A stretch of 64,000 nt of DNA from JACNIZ01 sp964344765 (GTDB lineage: Bacteria > Planctomycetota > UBA1135), in assembly GCA_964344765.1 (NCBI GenBank), contig CAYFOM010000013.1, positions 1-64,000 of the forward strand, given 5' to 3'. This document shows positions 39,238 to 48,108 of this stretch, piece after piece. Numbering within the stretch: the stretch's first letter is position 1; each line of letters begins with the position of its first letter. Both the position numbers and the translations under genes were made by a program. Under the pieces are notes generated by a model that worked only from the letters and a program-made list of their open reading frames with translations, searched no databases and was not told the DNA's origin.

Positions 39238-40127
39238 TAGGCGCTTCCTGCTGGCGCGGTTTGCTGTTCGGGTGCGGGTGCGGCCGACGGCGTAATCAAG
39301 CCTTCACTGGGCGAACTGGCCGACGCGTACATGCGCTTGGCAATGCGTCCGGCGCGATAGCTGTCGTATCCGGCCCAACATGCGTCGCGCACCGCCCGCG
39401 CCATCCGAATCGGATCGGCGGCTTGAGCTACAGCAGTGTTCAGCAACACGCCGTCGGCACCTAGTTCCATCGCTACTGCAACATCGCTTGCCGAACCGAC
39501 ACCGGCGTCGAGCAAAATCGGCACATTGGCTTGCTCGATGATCAAGCGAATGTTCAACGGATTCAAAATGCCTTGGCCACTTCCAATCGGGCTACCTAAG
39601 GGCATCACTGCAGTTGCTCCCGCTTCTTCCAATCGCTTTGCTAAGCGCACATCATCGCTGGTGTAAACCAAAACGGTGAAGCCTTCGCTAACCAACGTTT
39701 CGGTGGCGCGCAAAGTATCGACGGGATCCGGCAGCAAAGTCTTTTGATCGCCCAACACTTCCAGCTTGACCAAATCGGTTTCCAGCATTTCGCGCGCTAA
39801 GCGGCAAGTGCGCACCGCAGTTTGGTAATCAAAGCAACCCGCCGTATTCGGCAGCAGCGTGTACTTGGCCGGATCGATGAAATCGAGAAAGCGCTGCCCA
39901 GGCTGCTCGTCCTCGGGAATTCGGCGTACAGCAACGGTGACGCAATCGGTGCCGGATTCCTCCAGCGCATCACGCATTTGCTCATAGTTGGCGTATTTGC
40001 CGGTGCCCAGGATTAGGCGCGATTGCAGCGTGAATTTTCCTAGCTGCAGAGGTTCGGTGCGTGCGTTTTCGGACACGGGATTGGGATGTGCTTGGAGTGC
40101 GGGGAATGGGCGATCAACCACCGCCAA
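39237..40127 (-). CDS. thiG: thiazole synthase
   Basis: ThiG of thiamine synthesis; it forms thiazole phosphate from deoxyxylulose phosphate, dehydroglycine and ThiS thiocarboxylate. The 296-residue product has SRLILGTGKYANYEQM, VTVAVRRIP, LPNTAGCFDYQTAVRT, VLVYTSDDVRLAKRLEE, PLGSPIGSGQGI and PILLDAGVGSASDVAVAMELG, covering the whole TIM barrel. The TTG at 40127 overlaps thiS by 14 bases; a GTG at 40073 is an alternative start 18 codons in. No TPP riboswitch was recognised upstream of the pair. Confidence 0.93.
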   Translation of the reverse strand: MAVVDRPFPALQAHPNPVSENARTEPLQLGKFTLQSRLILGTGKYANYEQMRDALEESGTDCVTVAVRRIPEDEQPGQRFLDFIDPAKYTLLPNTAGCFDYQTAVRTCRLAREMLETDLVKLEVLGDQKTLLPDPVDTLRATETLVSEGFTVLVYTSDDVRLAKRLEEAGATAVMPLGSPIGSGQGILNPLNIRLIIEQANVPILLDAGVGSASDVAVAMELGADGVLLNTAVAQAADPIRMARAVRDACWAGYDSYRAGRIAKRMYASASSPSEGLITPSAAPAPEQQTAPAGSA

Positions 40128-40353
40128 CTAGGCGCACGACTTCAATTTGGTCGTTCGGTTCGATCAGCGTGGTGGCATGATCCGCCTTGCGGACGACGTC
40201 GCCGTTTCGCTCGACGGCAACACCGGGGCCGGTGGCGTCGAGCTCGCCCAAAAGTTGCGCAACTGTTAAATCGGCTCGCCACGGCTGGCTTCGGCTATTG
40301 AGCTGAAACTCGGCGGTGGCTTCGGGAGGCGTCGAGGAAGATGGCTGCGGCAT
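40114..40353 (-). CDS. thiS: sulfur carrier protein ThiS
   Basis: A 79-residue ubiquitin-like sulfur carrier. An N-terminal tail precedes the beta-grasp fold with TVAQLLGELDATGPGVAVER and DQIEVVRLVGGG; the protein ends in Gly-Gly, where the thiocarboxylate is formed. Immediately followed by thiG, its partner. It is divergent from nusA. A TAGAAT box lies about 15 bases before its ATG on the minus strand. Confidence 0.88.
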   Translation of the reverse strand: MPQPSSSTPPEATAEFQLNSRSQPWRADLTVAQLLGELDATGPGVAVERNGDVVRKADHATTLIEPNDQIEVVRLVGGG

Positions 40354-40405
40354 TGGACCCTTGGCAAGATTCTAGAATTTCGGGGCTACATCGGGAACCT
40401 GTTAA

Positions 40406-40433
40406 TTGCCGCTCTCGGTCTTGCTGCTATCAT
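40406..40433 (+). promoter_or_regulatory. candidate sigma-70-type promoter of the nusA operon
   Basis: TTGCCG (40406-40411) and TATCAT (40428-40433) with a 16-base spacer. Transcription would start near 40440, giving a leader of about 190 bases before the nusA ATG at 40631. Confidence 0.45.
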
Positions 40434-40439
40434 ATCTCC

Positions 40440-40600
40440 CCCAGAATCGTCACCTGACGGTTCGATAGGTGGATCACTCGATCCCCGGCAGGGTTCCGGT
40501 TTTTCGCGGTCGGCCGCGATCATCGGGTGTGCAGCCAGCTGCGCACCCGTTTTTGTTGGCCTGACATACCGTCGCCGAAGCTCTATCGAACCGCCTAAGG
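40440..40600 (+). promoter_or_regulatory. structured nusA leader, possible cis-regulatory RNA
   Basis: This stretch without an evident gene can fold extensively. An 11-base perfect inverted repeat (CGGTTCGATAG at 40458-40468 and CTATCGAACCG at 40583-40593) encloses three local hairpins: GGATC/GATCC at 40471-40484, CGCGG/CCGCG at 40505-40518 and the 10-bp terminator-like stem at 40525-40548. An alternative stem CACCT/AGGTG (40451-40471) competes with the long-range pairing. The arrangement suggests switching between two folds. Confidence 0.5.
40525..40555 (+). terminator. intrinsic terminator-like hairpin in the nusA leader
   Basis: GGGTGTGCAG and CTGCGCACCC pair in a 10-bp stem (one G:U) with a CCAG loop, followed by GTTTTTG. 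Orientation is plus strand, 75 bases before the nusA ATG, where no plus-strand gene ends. This makes it a candidate attenuator rather than an end-of-operon terminator. Confidence 0.6.
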
Positions 40601-40630
40601 CGTTTTGGGACAACCACTTAAAGCACTGCC

Positions 40631-41758
40631 ATGCGTAAAGAAGAAGTCCTGCGAATGATCGACGCGATCCACCGTGATCGCGGTGTGGATCGAGAGATCC
40701 TGTTCACTGCGCTAGAAGAGGCTCTCACCATGGCTACGCGCAAGCGCATGGGAGTCGAAGCCGGCTTCGATGTGCGCATTGATCGCCGTAACGGTCAGAT
40801 CTCACTAGAGATGCCGAATGGCGAGGTCGCATTCCCGTCGGCCGAAGAATTAGGCCGCATTGCTGCGCAAACCACCAAGCAGGTTTTCATGCAGAAAATC
40901 CGCGAGGCAGAGCGCGACAAGGTCTACGGCCAATTCGAAACCCAAGTCGGTTCGGTGGTTGCCGCCGTGGTCCACAAGATTGAAGGACCGAACATCATCT
41001 TGATGTTGAACGGCAAAAACGAAGCGCTGCTGCCGCGTTCCGAACGCATCTTGAGCGAGCGCTTGCACGTCGGCGATCGGTTGCGCGTCTTGGTCAAAGA
41101 GGTGCGCAAAGAAGGATCGCGCGTGGTGATCATTGCTTCGCGTCGCGACGAGCGGTTCGTCCAGAAGCTGTTCGAAGTCGAAATCCCGGAGATCCAAGAA
41201 GGATTGGTCCGCGTCATGCGCGTTGCGCGCGATGCCGGCTATCGTTCGAAGGTCGCGGTTTATTCGATGGACCCTCGCGTCGACGCCATCGGCAGCTGCC
41301 TTGGTGTACGCGGTACCCGCATCCGCAACATTAACGATGAGCTCGGTCAGGAAAAGATCGACATCATCGGTTGGAGCGATTCGCTGGAAGAATTGGTGCA
41401 GAACTCGCTGAAGCCGGCCAAGGACATTGCCCTCGAGCACATTTTCCCCGATGAAGACTCGATGTCGGTGTTTGTACTGGTCAGCGACGAGCAAAAGCCA
41501 CTGGCAATCGGCGTCGGCGGCCGCAACGTGCGGTTGGCGTCGAAAATCGTCGGCTGGGAGATCGAGATTAAGACTCCTGCCGAATACGAAGCAGAATTGC
41601 TGGCCGAAGGTCAGTACATCGAGGAAGAAGGTCAACCCCAAGACACGCCACCAGCTTCTGAAGAGGCCTCCGGTGACGCCGATGCGGTCGAGTCTGCTGC
41701 GACTCCCGAAGGCGATGCGGAGCCCGAGTCCAAAGTAGGAAGCCCGGAGGAGAACTAA
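40631..41758 (+). CDS. nusA: transcription termination/antitermination factor NusA
   Basis: RNA polymerase-binding factor controlling pausing, termination and antitermination. The 375-residue protein has the N-terminal NusA domain (EEVLRMIDAIHRDRGVDREI), S1 domain (about 130-200), and two KH domains (about 200-345, with VRGTRIRNINDELGQEKIDI and IGVGGRNVRLASKIVGWEI). An acidic tail of about 35 residues replaces the extra C-terminal repeats of Escherichia coli NusA. nusA-infB-rbfA order is the standard one, though rimP is not present in front. Confidence 0.96.
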   Translation: MRKEEVLRMIDAIHRDRGVDREILFTALEEALTMATRKRMGVEAGFDVRIDRRNGQISLEMPNGEVAFPSAEELGRIAAQTTKQVFMQKIREAERDKVYGQFETQVGSVVAAVVHKIEGPNIILMLNGKNEALLPRSERILSERLHVGDRLRVLVKEVRKEGSRVVIIASRRDERFVQKLFEVEIPEIQEGLVRVMRVARDAGYRSKVAVYSMDPRVDAIGSCLGVRGTRIRNINDELGQEKIDIIGWSDSLEELVQNSLKPAKDIALEHIFPDEDSMSVFVLVSDEQKPLAIGVGGRNVRLASKIVGWEIEIKTPAEYEAELLAEGQYIEEEGQPQDTPPASEEASGDADAVESAATPEGDAEPESKVGSPEEN

Positions 41759-41762
41759 AGCT

Positions 41763-44618
41763 TTGAGCAAAGTAAAAGTTTTTACGCTAGCAAAGCAATT
41801 CGGCTACAAGTCGGCGGAGTTCGTCGACATCTTGCACAACATTGGCTTCCCGGTCAGCTCTTACCAGGCATCGGTTGAAGAGTGGGACGTGCCGATCATT
41901 GAAGAACGGCTGCGCAAAGGCGGCTTGCTGAAGTCGGAAGGCGGCGAAGACGCCGGCTCCTCCGATGGTGGTAAGAAGAAAGAAGGTGGCGGTGGACCGC
42001 TGTCTTTTGCCGACATTGCTGCGCAGATGGAAGCCTCGACTCAGGCGACGGCCGAAGAGCCGGAAGCCGTGGTCGAACCTGAACCGGAACCAGAGCCCGC
42101 ACCGGAACCAGCACCTGAACCCGAGGTAGCTGAGGTCGAGCCTGTTGCCGAAGTCGTCGAAGAGCCCGAACCGGCTCCGGTGGCAGAGGTTCAAGAACCT
42201 GCCGCGGAAGAAGTCGCCGAGGAGGTGGCCGAACCCGAGGCAGTAGAAGAGCCGGCACCCGTTGAGCCGCCGACTCCCGCCCCGACGCCGACACCTTCCC
42301 CGCGTGGAGCCAAGATCATTGCTCCTCCCCGTGGTACAAAGAAGTCCGCTAAGGAAAGCGCGCCTGAGCCGGCGCCCGCTGCAGAAGCTGGCGAGCCAAA
42401 GCCGGCTGCTGCCAAAGAAGCTCCGGCCGCTGCCGAGCCGCCGACTCCCAAGCCCGCCCCCACTCCTAAGCCGGCTGCCGCGAAGACCGCCGACAAAGGT
42501 GGTGCTAAGGGTGACGGCAAGAGAAAGGGCAAAGGCAAAGGCGGCGACGCCAAAACTGCTGCTCCATCCCGTCAGGCTCCCACGCCGAAGCCGAAGCGCG
42601 CTGCCCGCAAGGTCGGCAAGATCGACTTGGCCGCATTGGGCTTGATCAAGTCGCAACACGAAGAGAAGAAGCGCTCGACGACCTTCTCCGATATTCGTGA
42701 CCGCGTCGCGTCTACGCGGCGTGAACAGCGCACCCGTCAACGCGAAGCGATGCGCGCCCGTCGTCAGGGCAAGGTCGGACCGAAGAAGGTCTCCACCGTT
42801 GCTCGTAAGAAGGACGTGGTTCTACAGTCACCGGTCACGGTGAAAGGCTTCTCCACCGCCACCGGTATCAGCGCCAACGACGTGGTTCGCAAGCTGATGC
42901 AGATGGGCGTGATGGCCAGCTTCAACGCCACTCTAGAGGCCGATGCAGTGGAACTGCTCGCCGATGAGATGGACATCAACATCCAGTACCGCGAAGAGGC
43001 GGACATCGAGAAGGAGTTGATGGAAGAGGTCATGGCCAACCGTAAGGCGGTCGATGACTCGACTCTGGCACCGCGCCAACCAGTCATTGCCTTCCTCGGT
43101 CACGTCGACCACGGTAAGACCTCGCTGATTGACGTCATTCGTGAATCGCGGGTGGCCGGCAAAGAAGCCGGCGGCATTACTCAGCATGTCGGCGCCTACA
43201 TGGTGAAGCTTCCTTCCGGCCAAGGCATGACCATTTTGGATACGCCGGGTCACAAGGCATTCACTGAAATGCGCAAGCGTGGTGCAAGCACCACCGACAT
43301 CGTCGTGTTGGTTGTGGCGGCCGATGACGGCGTGATGCCGCAAACCGAAGAAGCCATCTCGCACGCCAAGGCTGCGGGAACTCCGGTTGTAGTTGCGATT
43401 AACAAGATCGACGCCACCGGCGCCAACCCCGAGCACGTCAAGTCGCAGCTCGCCAACTTGGGCTTGCAGCCCGAGGATTGGGGCGGCGAAACCGGCATGA
43501 TCGAGGTCTCGGCACTGCGCAAGCAAAACATTGACGCACTACTTGAGCGCGTCTTGCTGGAAGCCGAAGTGTTGGACCTCAAAGCCCACGCCCGCGGCGA
43601 TGCACTGGGCACCATCTTGGAAGCCAAGTTGGAAACCGGTCGCGGCAAGATGATCACCGTTTTGGTCCAAGACGGAACGCTTCGCGTCAAAGACGTGATG
43701 CTGGCCGGCCCGACCTACGGCAAGATCCGCCTGATGTTCGACCACAACGGCAAGCCGGTGAAAACCGCTGGTCCGGCGACTCCGGTCGAGATCTCCGGTT
43801 TGGATGATCTTCCCGAAGTCGGCGACATGTTCTACGTGGTCAAAGACGCCAAAGCTGCCAAGCAGGTTGCTGAAAAGCGCTTGCTGCACAAGACCGAATT
43901 GATTCGCGCCAGCCAGTCGAAGATTTCGCTGTCGAACATCTTCGAGAAGATCGACGAAAGCCGTGCCAAGCACCTGCGTTTCGTCATCAAGGCCGACGTG
44001 CAAGGTTCGGTGGAAGTGTTGAAGAGCACGCTGAAAGAGCTGAGCACCGACGAGGTCATCATCGACATCGTGCACTCGGCAGTGGGCGAGGTTTCCGAAA
44101 CCGACGTCACCTTGGCGCAAACCGCCGAGGGCATCGTCATCGCATTCGGTGTCAACCCGGACGGCAAAGCCAAGCGCGCCGCCGAGCGGGAGAACGTCGA
44201 AATTCGTCGCTACGATGTCATCTACGACTTGGTCGAAGATGTGCAGAAGGCGATCGAAGGTTTGCTGGCGCCCGACACGATGGAAGAAGAGTGCGGCCAC
44301 GGCCAAGTACTCGAAGTGTTCCGCAGTTCGCGTTGGGGTTCCATTGCCGGTGTGCAAATCACCTCCGGTGTGGTGCGCCGCTCGAACAAGGTGCGCGTGA
44401 TTCGCGACGGTCGCAAGATCTACGAATCGACCTTGTCTTCGCTGCGTCGCTTCAAAGACGACGTGCGCGAAGTGCTGGAAGGCAACGAGTGCGGTTTGAA
44501 GGTCGAGAACTTCGACGACATCAAGGCCGGCGACGAACTGGAGTTCATCGAGGTGGTCGAGAAAACGCGTTCACTGGAAGAGGTGCAAGCCGCTGCCGGT
44601 GAGGAAAGCGAGGCTTGA
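41763..44618 (+). CDS. infB: translation initiation factor IF-2
   Basis: GTPase that places initiator tRNA on the 30S subunit. The 951-residue protein starts with an IF2_N module (VFTLAKQFGYKSAEFVDILH), then a long Pro/Ala/Glu-rich linker (about 70-290) and a second IF2_N-like module (about 355-410). The G domain begins near residue 440 with GHVDHGKT (G1, about 446), DTPGHKAF (G3, about 493) and NKID (G4, about 547), followed by domains II-IV. The start is TTG, four bases after the nusA stop and preceded by the strong Shine-Dalgarno CCCGGAGGAG; no ATG gives the conserved N terminus. Confidence 0.96.
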   Translation: MSKVKVFTLAKQFGYKSAEFVDILHNIGFPVSSYQASVEEWDVPIIEERLRKGGLLKSEGGEDAGSSDGGKKKEGGGGPLSFADIAAQMEASTQATAEEPEAVVEPEPEPEPAPEPAPEPEVAEVEPVAEVVEEPEPAPVAEVQEPAAEEVAEEVAEPEAVEEPAPVEPPTPAPTPTPSPRGAKIIAPPRGTKKSAKESAPEPAPAAEAGEPKPAAAKEAPAAAEPPTPKPAPTPKPAAAKTADKGGAKGDGKRKGKGKGGDAKTAAPSRQAPTPKPKRAARKVGKIDLAALGLIKSQHEEKKRSTTFSDIRDRVASTRREQRTRQREAMRARRQGKVGPKKVSTVARKKDVVLQSPVTVKGFSTATGISANDVVRKLMQMGVMASFNATLEADAVELLADEMDINIQYREEADIEKELMEEVMANRKAVDDSTLAPRQPVIAFLGHVDHGKTSLIDVIRESRVAGKEAGGITQHVGAYMVKLPSGQGMTILDTPGHKAFTEMRKRGASTTDIVVLVVAADDGVMPQTEEAISHAKAAGTPVVVAINKIDATGANPEHVKSQLANLGLQPEDWGGETGMIEVSALRKQNIDALLERVLLEAEVLDLKAHARGDALGTILEAKLETGRGKMITVLVQDGTLRVKDVMLAGPTYGKIRLMFDHNGKPVKTAGPATPVEISGLDDLPEVGDMFYVVKDAKAAKQVAEKRLLHKTELIRASQSKISLSNIFEKIDESRAKHLRFVIKADVQGSVEVLKSTLKELSTDEVIIDIVHSAVGEVSETDVTLAQTAEGIVIAFGVNPDGKAKRAAERENVEIRRYDVIYDLVEDVQKAIEGLLAPDTMEEECGHGQVLEVFRSSRWGSIAGVQITSGVVRRSNKVRVIRDGRKIYESTLSSLRRFKDDVREVLEGNECGLKVENFDDIKAGDELEFIEVVEKTRSLEEVQAAAGEESEA

Positions 44619-44655
44619 TCCGCAGCTCATCCGCAACGCTTGAAGCAAACGGTTC

Positions 44656-45051
44656 ATGGCAAACGAACGGCGTAGGAAGCAGATCTCGCGGCGCATTCAA
44701 GCGACGTTGGCGAATCTGCTCATCTACCAGATGAAAGATCCGCGGGCGTCGTTCGTGACGATCACCGAGGTTGACATCAATCGCGATTTAAGCGTGGCCA
44801 AGGTGTATTGGTCGGCGCTGGATACCAAGGACCGCACCAAGATCGAGCACATGCTGAAGCATGCGCATGGTTTTTTGCGCACCGAGGTTGCCCAAGCGTT
44901 GCAACTACGCACCGCGCCGGAGTTGAAGTTTTTGTACGACGAGCGCTTGGACCACGGGGCACGCATCGACCAGATCCTGAGCGAGGTGTTGCCGCCGGAA
45001 GAACGTCAGGATGGTCCCCCGCCGGGCTTGGACGAGTTCTTGGATGACTGA
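44656..45051 (+). CDS. rbfA: 30S ribosome-binding factor RbfA
   Basis: Small ribosome maturation factor needed for 16S rRNA 5'-end processing and cold growth. The 131-residue product shows the KH-like RbfA fold: RRKQISRRIQATLANLLIYQ, KDPRASFVTITEVDINRDLS, AKVYWSAL and ELKFLYDERLDHGARID. It follows infB by 37 bases and overlaps the methyltransferase gene by 8 bases. Confidence 0.93.
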   Translation: MANERRRKQISRRIQATLANLLIYQMKDPRASFVTITEVDINRDLSVAKVYWSALDTKDRTKIEHMLKHAHGFLRTEVAQALQLRTAPELKFLYDERLDHGARIDQILSEVLPPEERQDGPPPGLDEFLDD

Positions 45052-45787
45052 AGCACCGCGTCGGCTGCGCAGAGCCGAAGCGGTTCTGCAAAAACGCACC
45101 ACCCGGTTATTGCTGGTGCTGGAACGGCCGGCCGACAACTTCAATGTGCAAGCGGTTCTGCGCACTGCCGAAGCCTTCGGTGTGCAACATGTTTGGATTG
45201 TCGATCATCAACGCACACCGGTGAAGTTAAGCAAGTCGGTGACCAAGGGCAGCTTTTTATGGCTGACGCTGCGCCGCTTTGATTCGCCGGATGCATGCGT
45301 GGATGCGTTGCTGCAAGAAGGCTGGGAGATTTGGAGTACCGACTTGTCGCCGCAAGCCAGCGAACTCAGCGCCGACAACGACCTCAGCCCGTTTCCGCCA
45401 AAAGTAGCTTTAGTCGTTGGTCGCGAATCCGACGGCGTCAGCAAAGTGGCACTGGAAGCATCGACGCGGCGATTGTTTTTGCCGATGCACGGCTTCACTG
45501 AAAGCTTCAACTTATCGGTGGCCACCGCGTTGATGCTGCAAAGGTGCTTTGACGCATGCCCAGAGTTACACGGTGCGATGAGCGAAGAAGAGCGTGCGCA
45601 AGTGCGTTTAGATTGGTACCGACGCTTGGCGAAGTCGGAGCATCAGCTGCACGAATATGAAAAGTGGGTCGACAACCCGCCGTTACCGTTGGATACGGTT
45701 CGGCCGCCGGAAGAATTTCGTCGACCGCGCATGCCGAAGAAGTTGAAGCGCAAGATGGCGTCGAAGGACTTGCCGGATCGCGAATAA
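45044..45787 (+). CDS. TrmH/SpoU family tRNA or rRNA 2'-O-methyltransferase
   Basis: A 247-residue SPOUT methyltransferase. Motif 1 (NFNVQAVLRTAEAFGVQHVW), motif 2 (LVVGRESDGVSKVALEA) and motif 3 (LFLPMHGFTESFNLSVATAL) of the SpoU family are all clear and form the knotted SAM site. The C-terminal extension (about 175-247, YRRLAKSEHQLHEYEKW) resembles that of TrmH (tRNA Gm18), so that is the most likely activity, but rRNA is possible. Start at 45044 (ATGACTGA overlap with rbfA). Confidence 0.9.
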   Translation: MTEAPRRLRRAEAVLQKRTTRLLLVLERPADNFNVQAVLRTAEAFGVQHVWIVDHQRTPVKLSKSVTKGSFLWLTLRRFDSPDACVDALLQEGWEIWSTDLSPQASELSADNDLSPFPPKVALVVGRESDGVSKVALEASTRRLFLPMHGFTESFNLSVATALMLQRCFDACPELHGAMSEEERAQVRLDWYRRLAKSEHQLHEYEKWVDNPPLPLDTVRPPEEFRRPRMPKKLKRKMASKDLPDRE

Positions 45788-45873
45788 AAGCGCGCCGGGC
45801 ACGGGATTTCTCATGCCCTGTTAGGATGGCTGGGCCTCCTTGGAACCAAGTTCCTTCCTAGACCCCATCCCTC

Positions 45874-48057
45874 ATGCTTTTCTCAGCAACACTACTGTTT
45901 GCGCAAGTGGCGCAATCTCCGGTCCAAAGTGAATGGACCTTTCCAAATTTAGACGCCCAAGTGGTCGAACAGCGTTGGCTGGATCGCGACGCCGGCACCA
46001 TTCGACGTCAGGCTTGGATGATTCAAGACGGTCACCGCAGCCCGATTAGCGGTGAGCAATTGGATCAATTGCGCCGACAGGATCATCTGCTGGGTCATCA
46101 AAGCCGCGGCAACATTTCGCCGGACCTATGGCAGGTGCTTGCCGACAGCAACGATCAAGACATCCTCGAAGTGGTCTTTTGGTTGAAGTGCGACGACTCG
46201 CCGGATTGGCGCTTGCACCTGCAAGCCGAGCATCAAGCGGGCGTGGAATTGGAACAAGCTCGCCGCAATGCACGTGACGCGGCGGCCGATTTTTTCGCTC
46301 CACGCATTCAAGATTTCGCCCAGTGGTGCCAAGCCAATGAAATCGAAGTGCAGCAAACCGTTCCAGGTTGGCCGGTGGTTTACACCCGCTTGACCGCGGG
46401 CCAGGTCAAAGCCGCCGCCGCGCAAGAGTTGGTCGACGAAGCTTATTACTGCTTCCCGGAAACGTTTACCGAGCTGGATCACGCCCAAGGCACGATGCGT
46501 ACGCCGTTGATTTGGGATGGCGGTTTCACGGCGGCCGGCAGTGCGGTCAAAACCATGGTGAATGACGTCGGTCAGGTCACTAGCAGCAACCCTTATTTGC
46601 CGCCGATCGTGGTGATTTACGGTAGTGGAAGCGTCAGCTCGCACGCTTGTGGTGTTGCCGGCAACATTGCGATGGACCACAGCACCCACAAGGGTGCCGC
46701 TTACGGCATTCCGCAGCTGTACAGCGCCGACGGCACCGGCGACTCGGGTGCGCCGCTAAGTTGGAACGCAGCCATTAACGCCGGCGTCAGCTACGGCAAC
46801 TGCTCGTGGTGGAACGGCAGCAAAGGTTCGATTGTTTACCTCGATCGTTTCTTTGATTACACGCTGCGCAATTACTCGATGATGATGTTCAAGTCGACCG
46901 GTAACCAAGGCAACTCGTCGACGCCCTACACCACCACGCCGGGTAACGGTTACAACTCGACCAACACCGGCTCGTACAACGACGGCAACAACACCAATTG
47001 GGCCGACGATGCCATGGCAAGTTACTCGTCGTACTGGGATCCGGTAGAAGGCCACGAAAAGCCGGAAGTTGCCAGCCCAGGTGACGACGTCGACACCGCC
47101 GGTACATCGACTTGGTACTATGGCTTTGGCGGTACCTCCTCCGCCAGCCCGCTGACTTGCGGGGTTGCCACTTTGCTGGCTTCACGCGACAACAGCTTGA
47201 TGGCGTCGCCGGAGACGCTGAAGGCCATTCTGATGGCGTCGGCATGGCACAACGTCGAAGGCGATGATGTGTTGTCGGAAAAAGACGGTGCCGGCGGCAT
47301 TCATGCAGCCGCAGGTGATTCGGTGGTACGCAACGGCAATTTCCACTCGACCACGCTGACCGCCGCCGACTTCGCCAACCCCAACAACGCGTACGACGTG
47401 CGCTTCCCGGCCGCCGCCGGCAATGAAGTGCGCTTGTGCGGATTGTGGTTCTCCAAAGCCAACTCGTCGTACTCCACCGATGTGTTGGAAATGGATTTGG
47501 ATTTGGTCATTCTCGATCCGTCCGGTGCCACCGTCGCCAGCTCGGCGAATGTGCTGAACGCCTTCGAGATTCTGAAGTTCACACCGTCCACCACCGGCTA
47601 CTACACCGCGCGCTTCGTCAACCAGCGCTTTGACGGCAGCAGTGAAAACTTCGGCGTGGCGTGGTCCAGCCGCATGGATACGGCGACCAGTGAAGTCAGC
47701 CACAGCGGCACACCGCAAATCGGCAACACCGTCACGGTGAACTTTGATTCGCGCTACCAGCCGAACAAGTTCTACCAGGGTCACATCTCGGCCAACACCA
47801 TTCCGCAAACGACCATTTTGGGCAACGGCTTCATTCTGCCGTTGAACCAGGATTCGACTTACCTGTGGTCGGCTTCGTTGCCGGGCTTCAGCGGCACGCT
47901 CGACGCTAACGGTCATGGCAGCGCTTCGCTGACCATTCCAAACAACGCCGCGTTGGTCAACCAGACCTTCTACCTAGCGATGTACACCAAGAACTCGTCG
48001 GGTAGCGGCACGATTAACAACGTGTCGTGGGCGCATGCGGTAACAGTGTTGCCGTAA
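45874..48057 (+). CDS. secreted subtilisin-like serine protease (S8)
   Basis: A 727-residue exported protease. A short signal-like N terminus (MLFSATLLFAQVAQ) precedes a propeptide-like region (to about 210). The catalytic residues can be seen as Asp231 (MVNDVGQV), His257 (SSHACGVAGN), the oxyanion Asn in KSTGNQGNSS and Ser422 (FGGTSSASPLTCG). The Asp-His spacing of 26 is short and the second His of the usual HGTHVAG is Gly, so it is a divergent S8 member. Residues about 490-600 form a beta-sandwich proprotein/P-domain-like module, and the last 125 residues match the C-terminal domain of the FG-GAP protein, ending VTVLP. Confidence 0.88.
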   Translation: MLFSATLLFAQVAQSPVQSEWTFPNLDAQVVEQRWLDRDAGTIRRQAWMIQDGHRSPISGEQLDQLRRQDHLLGHQSRGNISPDLWQVLADSNDQDILEVVFWLKCDDSPDWRLHLQAEHQAGVELEQARRNARDAAADFFAPRIQDFAQWCQANEIEVQQTVPGWPVVYTRLTAGQVKAAAAQELVDEAYYCFPETFTELDHAQGTMRTPLIWDGGFTAAGSAVKTMVNDVGQVTSSNPYLPPIVVIYGSGSVSSHACGVAGNIAMDHSTHKGAAYGIPQLYSADGTGDSGAPLSWNAAINAGVSYGNCSWWNGSKGSIVYLDRFFDYTLRNYSMMMFKSTGNQGNSSTPYTTTPGNGYNSTNTGSYNDGNNTNWADDAMASYSSYWDPVEGHEKPEVASPGDDVDTAGTSTWYYGFGGTSSASPLTCGVATLLASRDNSLMASPETLKAILMASAWHNVEGDDVLSEKDGAGGIHAAAGDSVVRNGNFHSTTLTAADFANPNNAYDVRFPAAAGNEVRLCGLWFSKANSSYSTDVLEMDLDLVILDPSGATVASSANVLNAFEILKFTPSTTGYYTARFVNQRFDGSSENFGVAWSSRMDTATSEVSHSGTPQIGNTVTVNFDSRYQPNKFYQGHISANTIPQTTILGNGFILPLNQDSTYLWSASLPGFSGTLDANGHGSASLTIPNNAALVNQTFYLAMYTKNSSGSGTINNVSWAHAVTVLP

Positions 48058-48108
48058 AGCAACAACTCGGCGCCTAAGCTGCGCCGATCTTGGCGCGTAA
48101 TTGCGCTT

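Noticed and set aside
40458..40593. Possible tRNA, 4.5S RNA or other known RNA gene in the nusA leader
   Set aside because: GGTTCGAT resembles a T loop, but no acceptor or anticodon stem fits, and the conserved SRP RNA loop sequences are missing.
40386..40613. 75-residue minus-strand ORF in the nusA leader
   Set aside because: No homology-like features; it overlaps the hairpins and promoter of the nusA leader.
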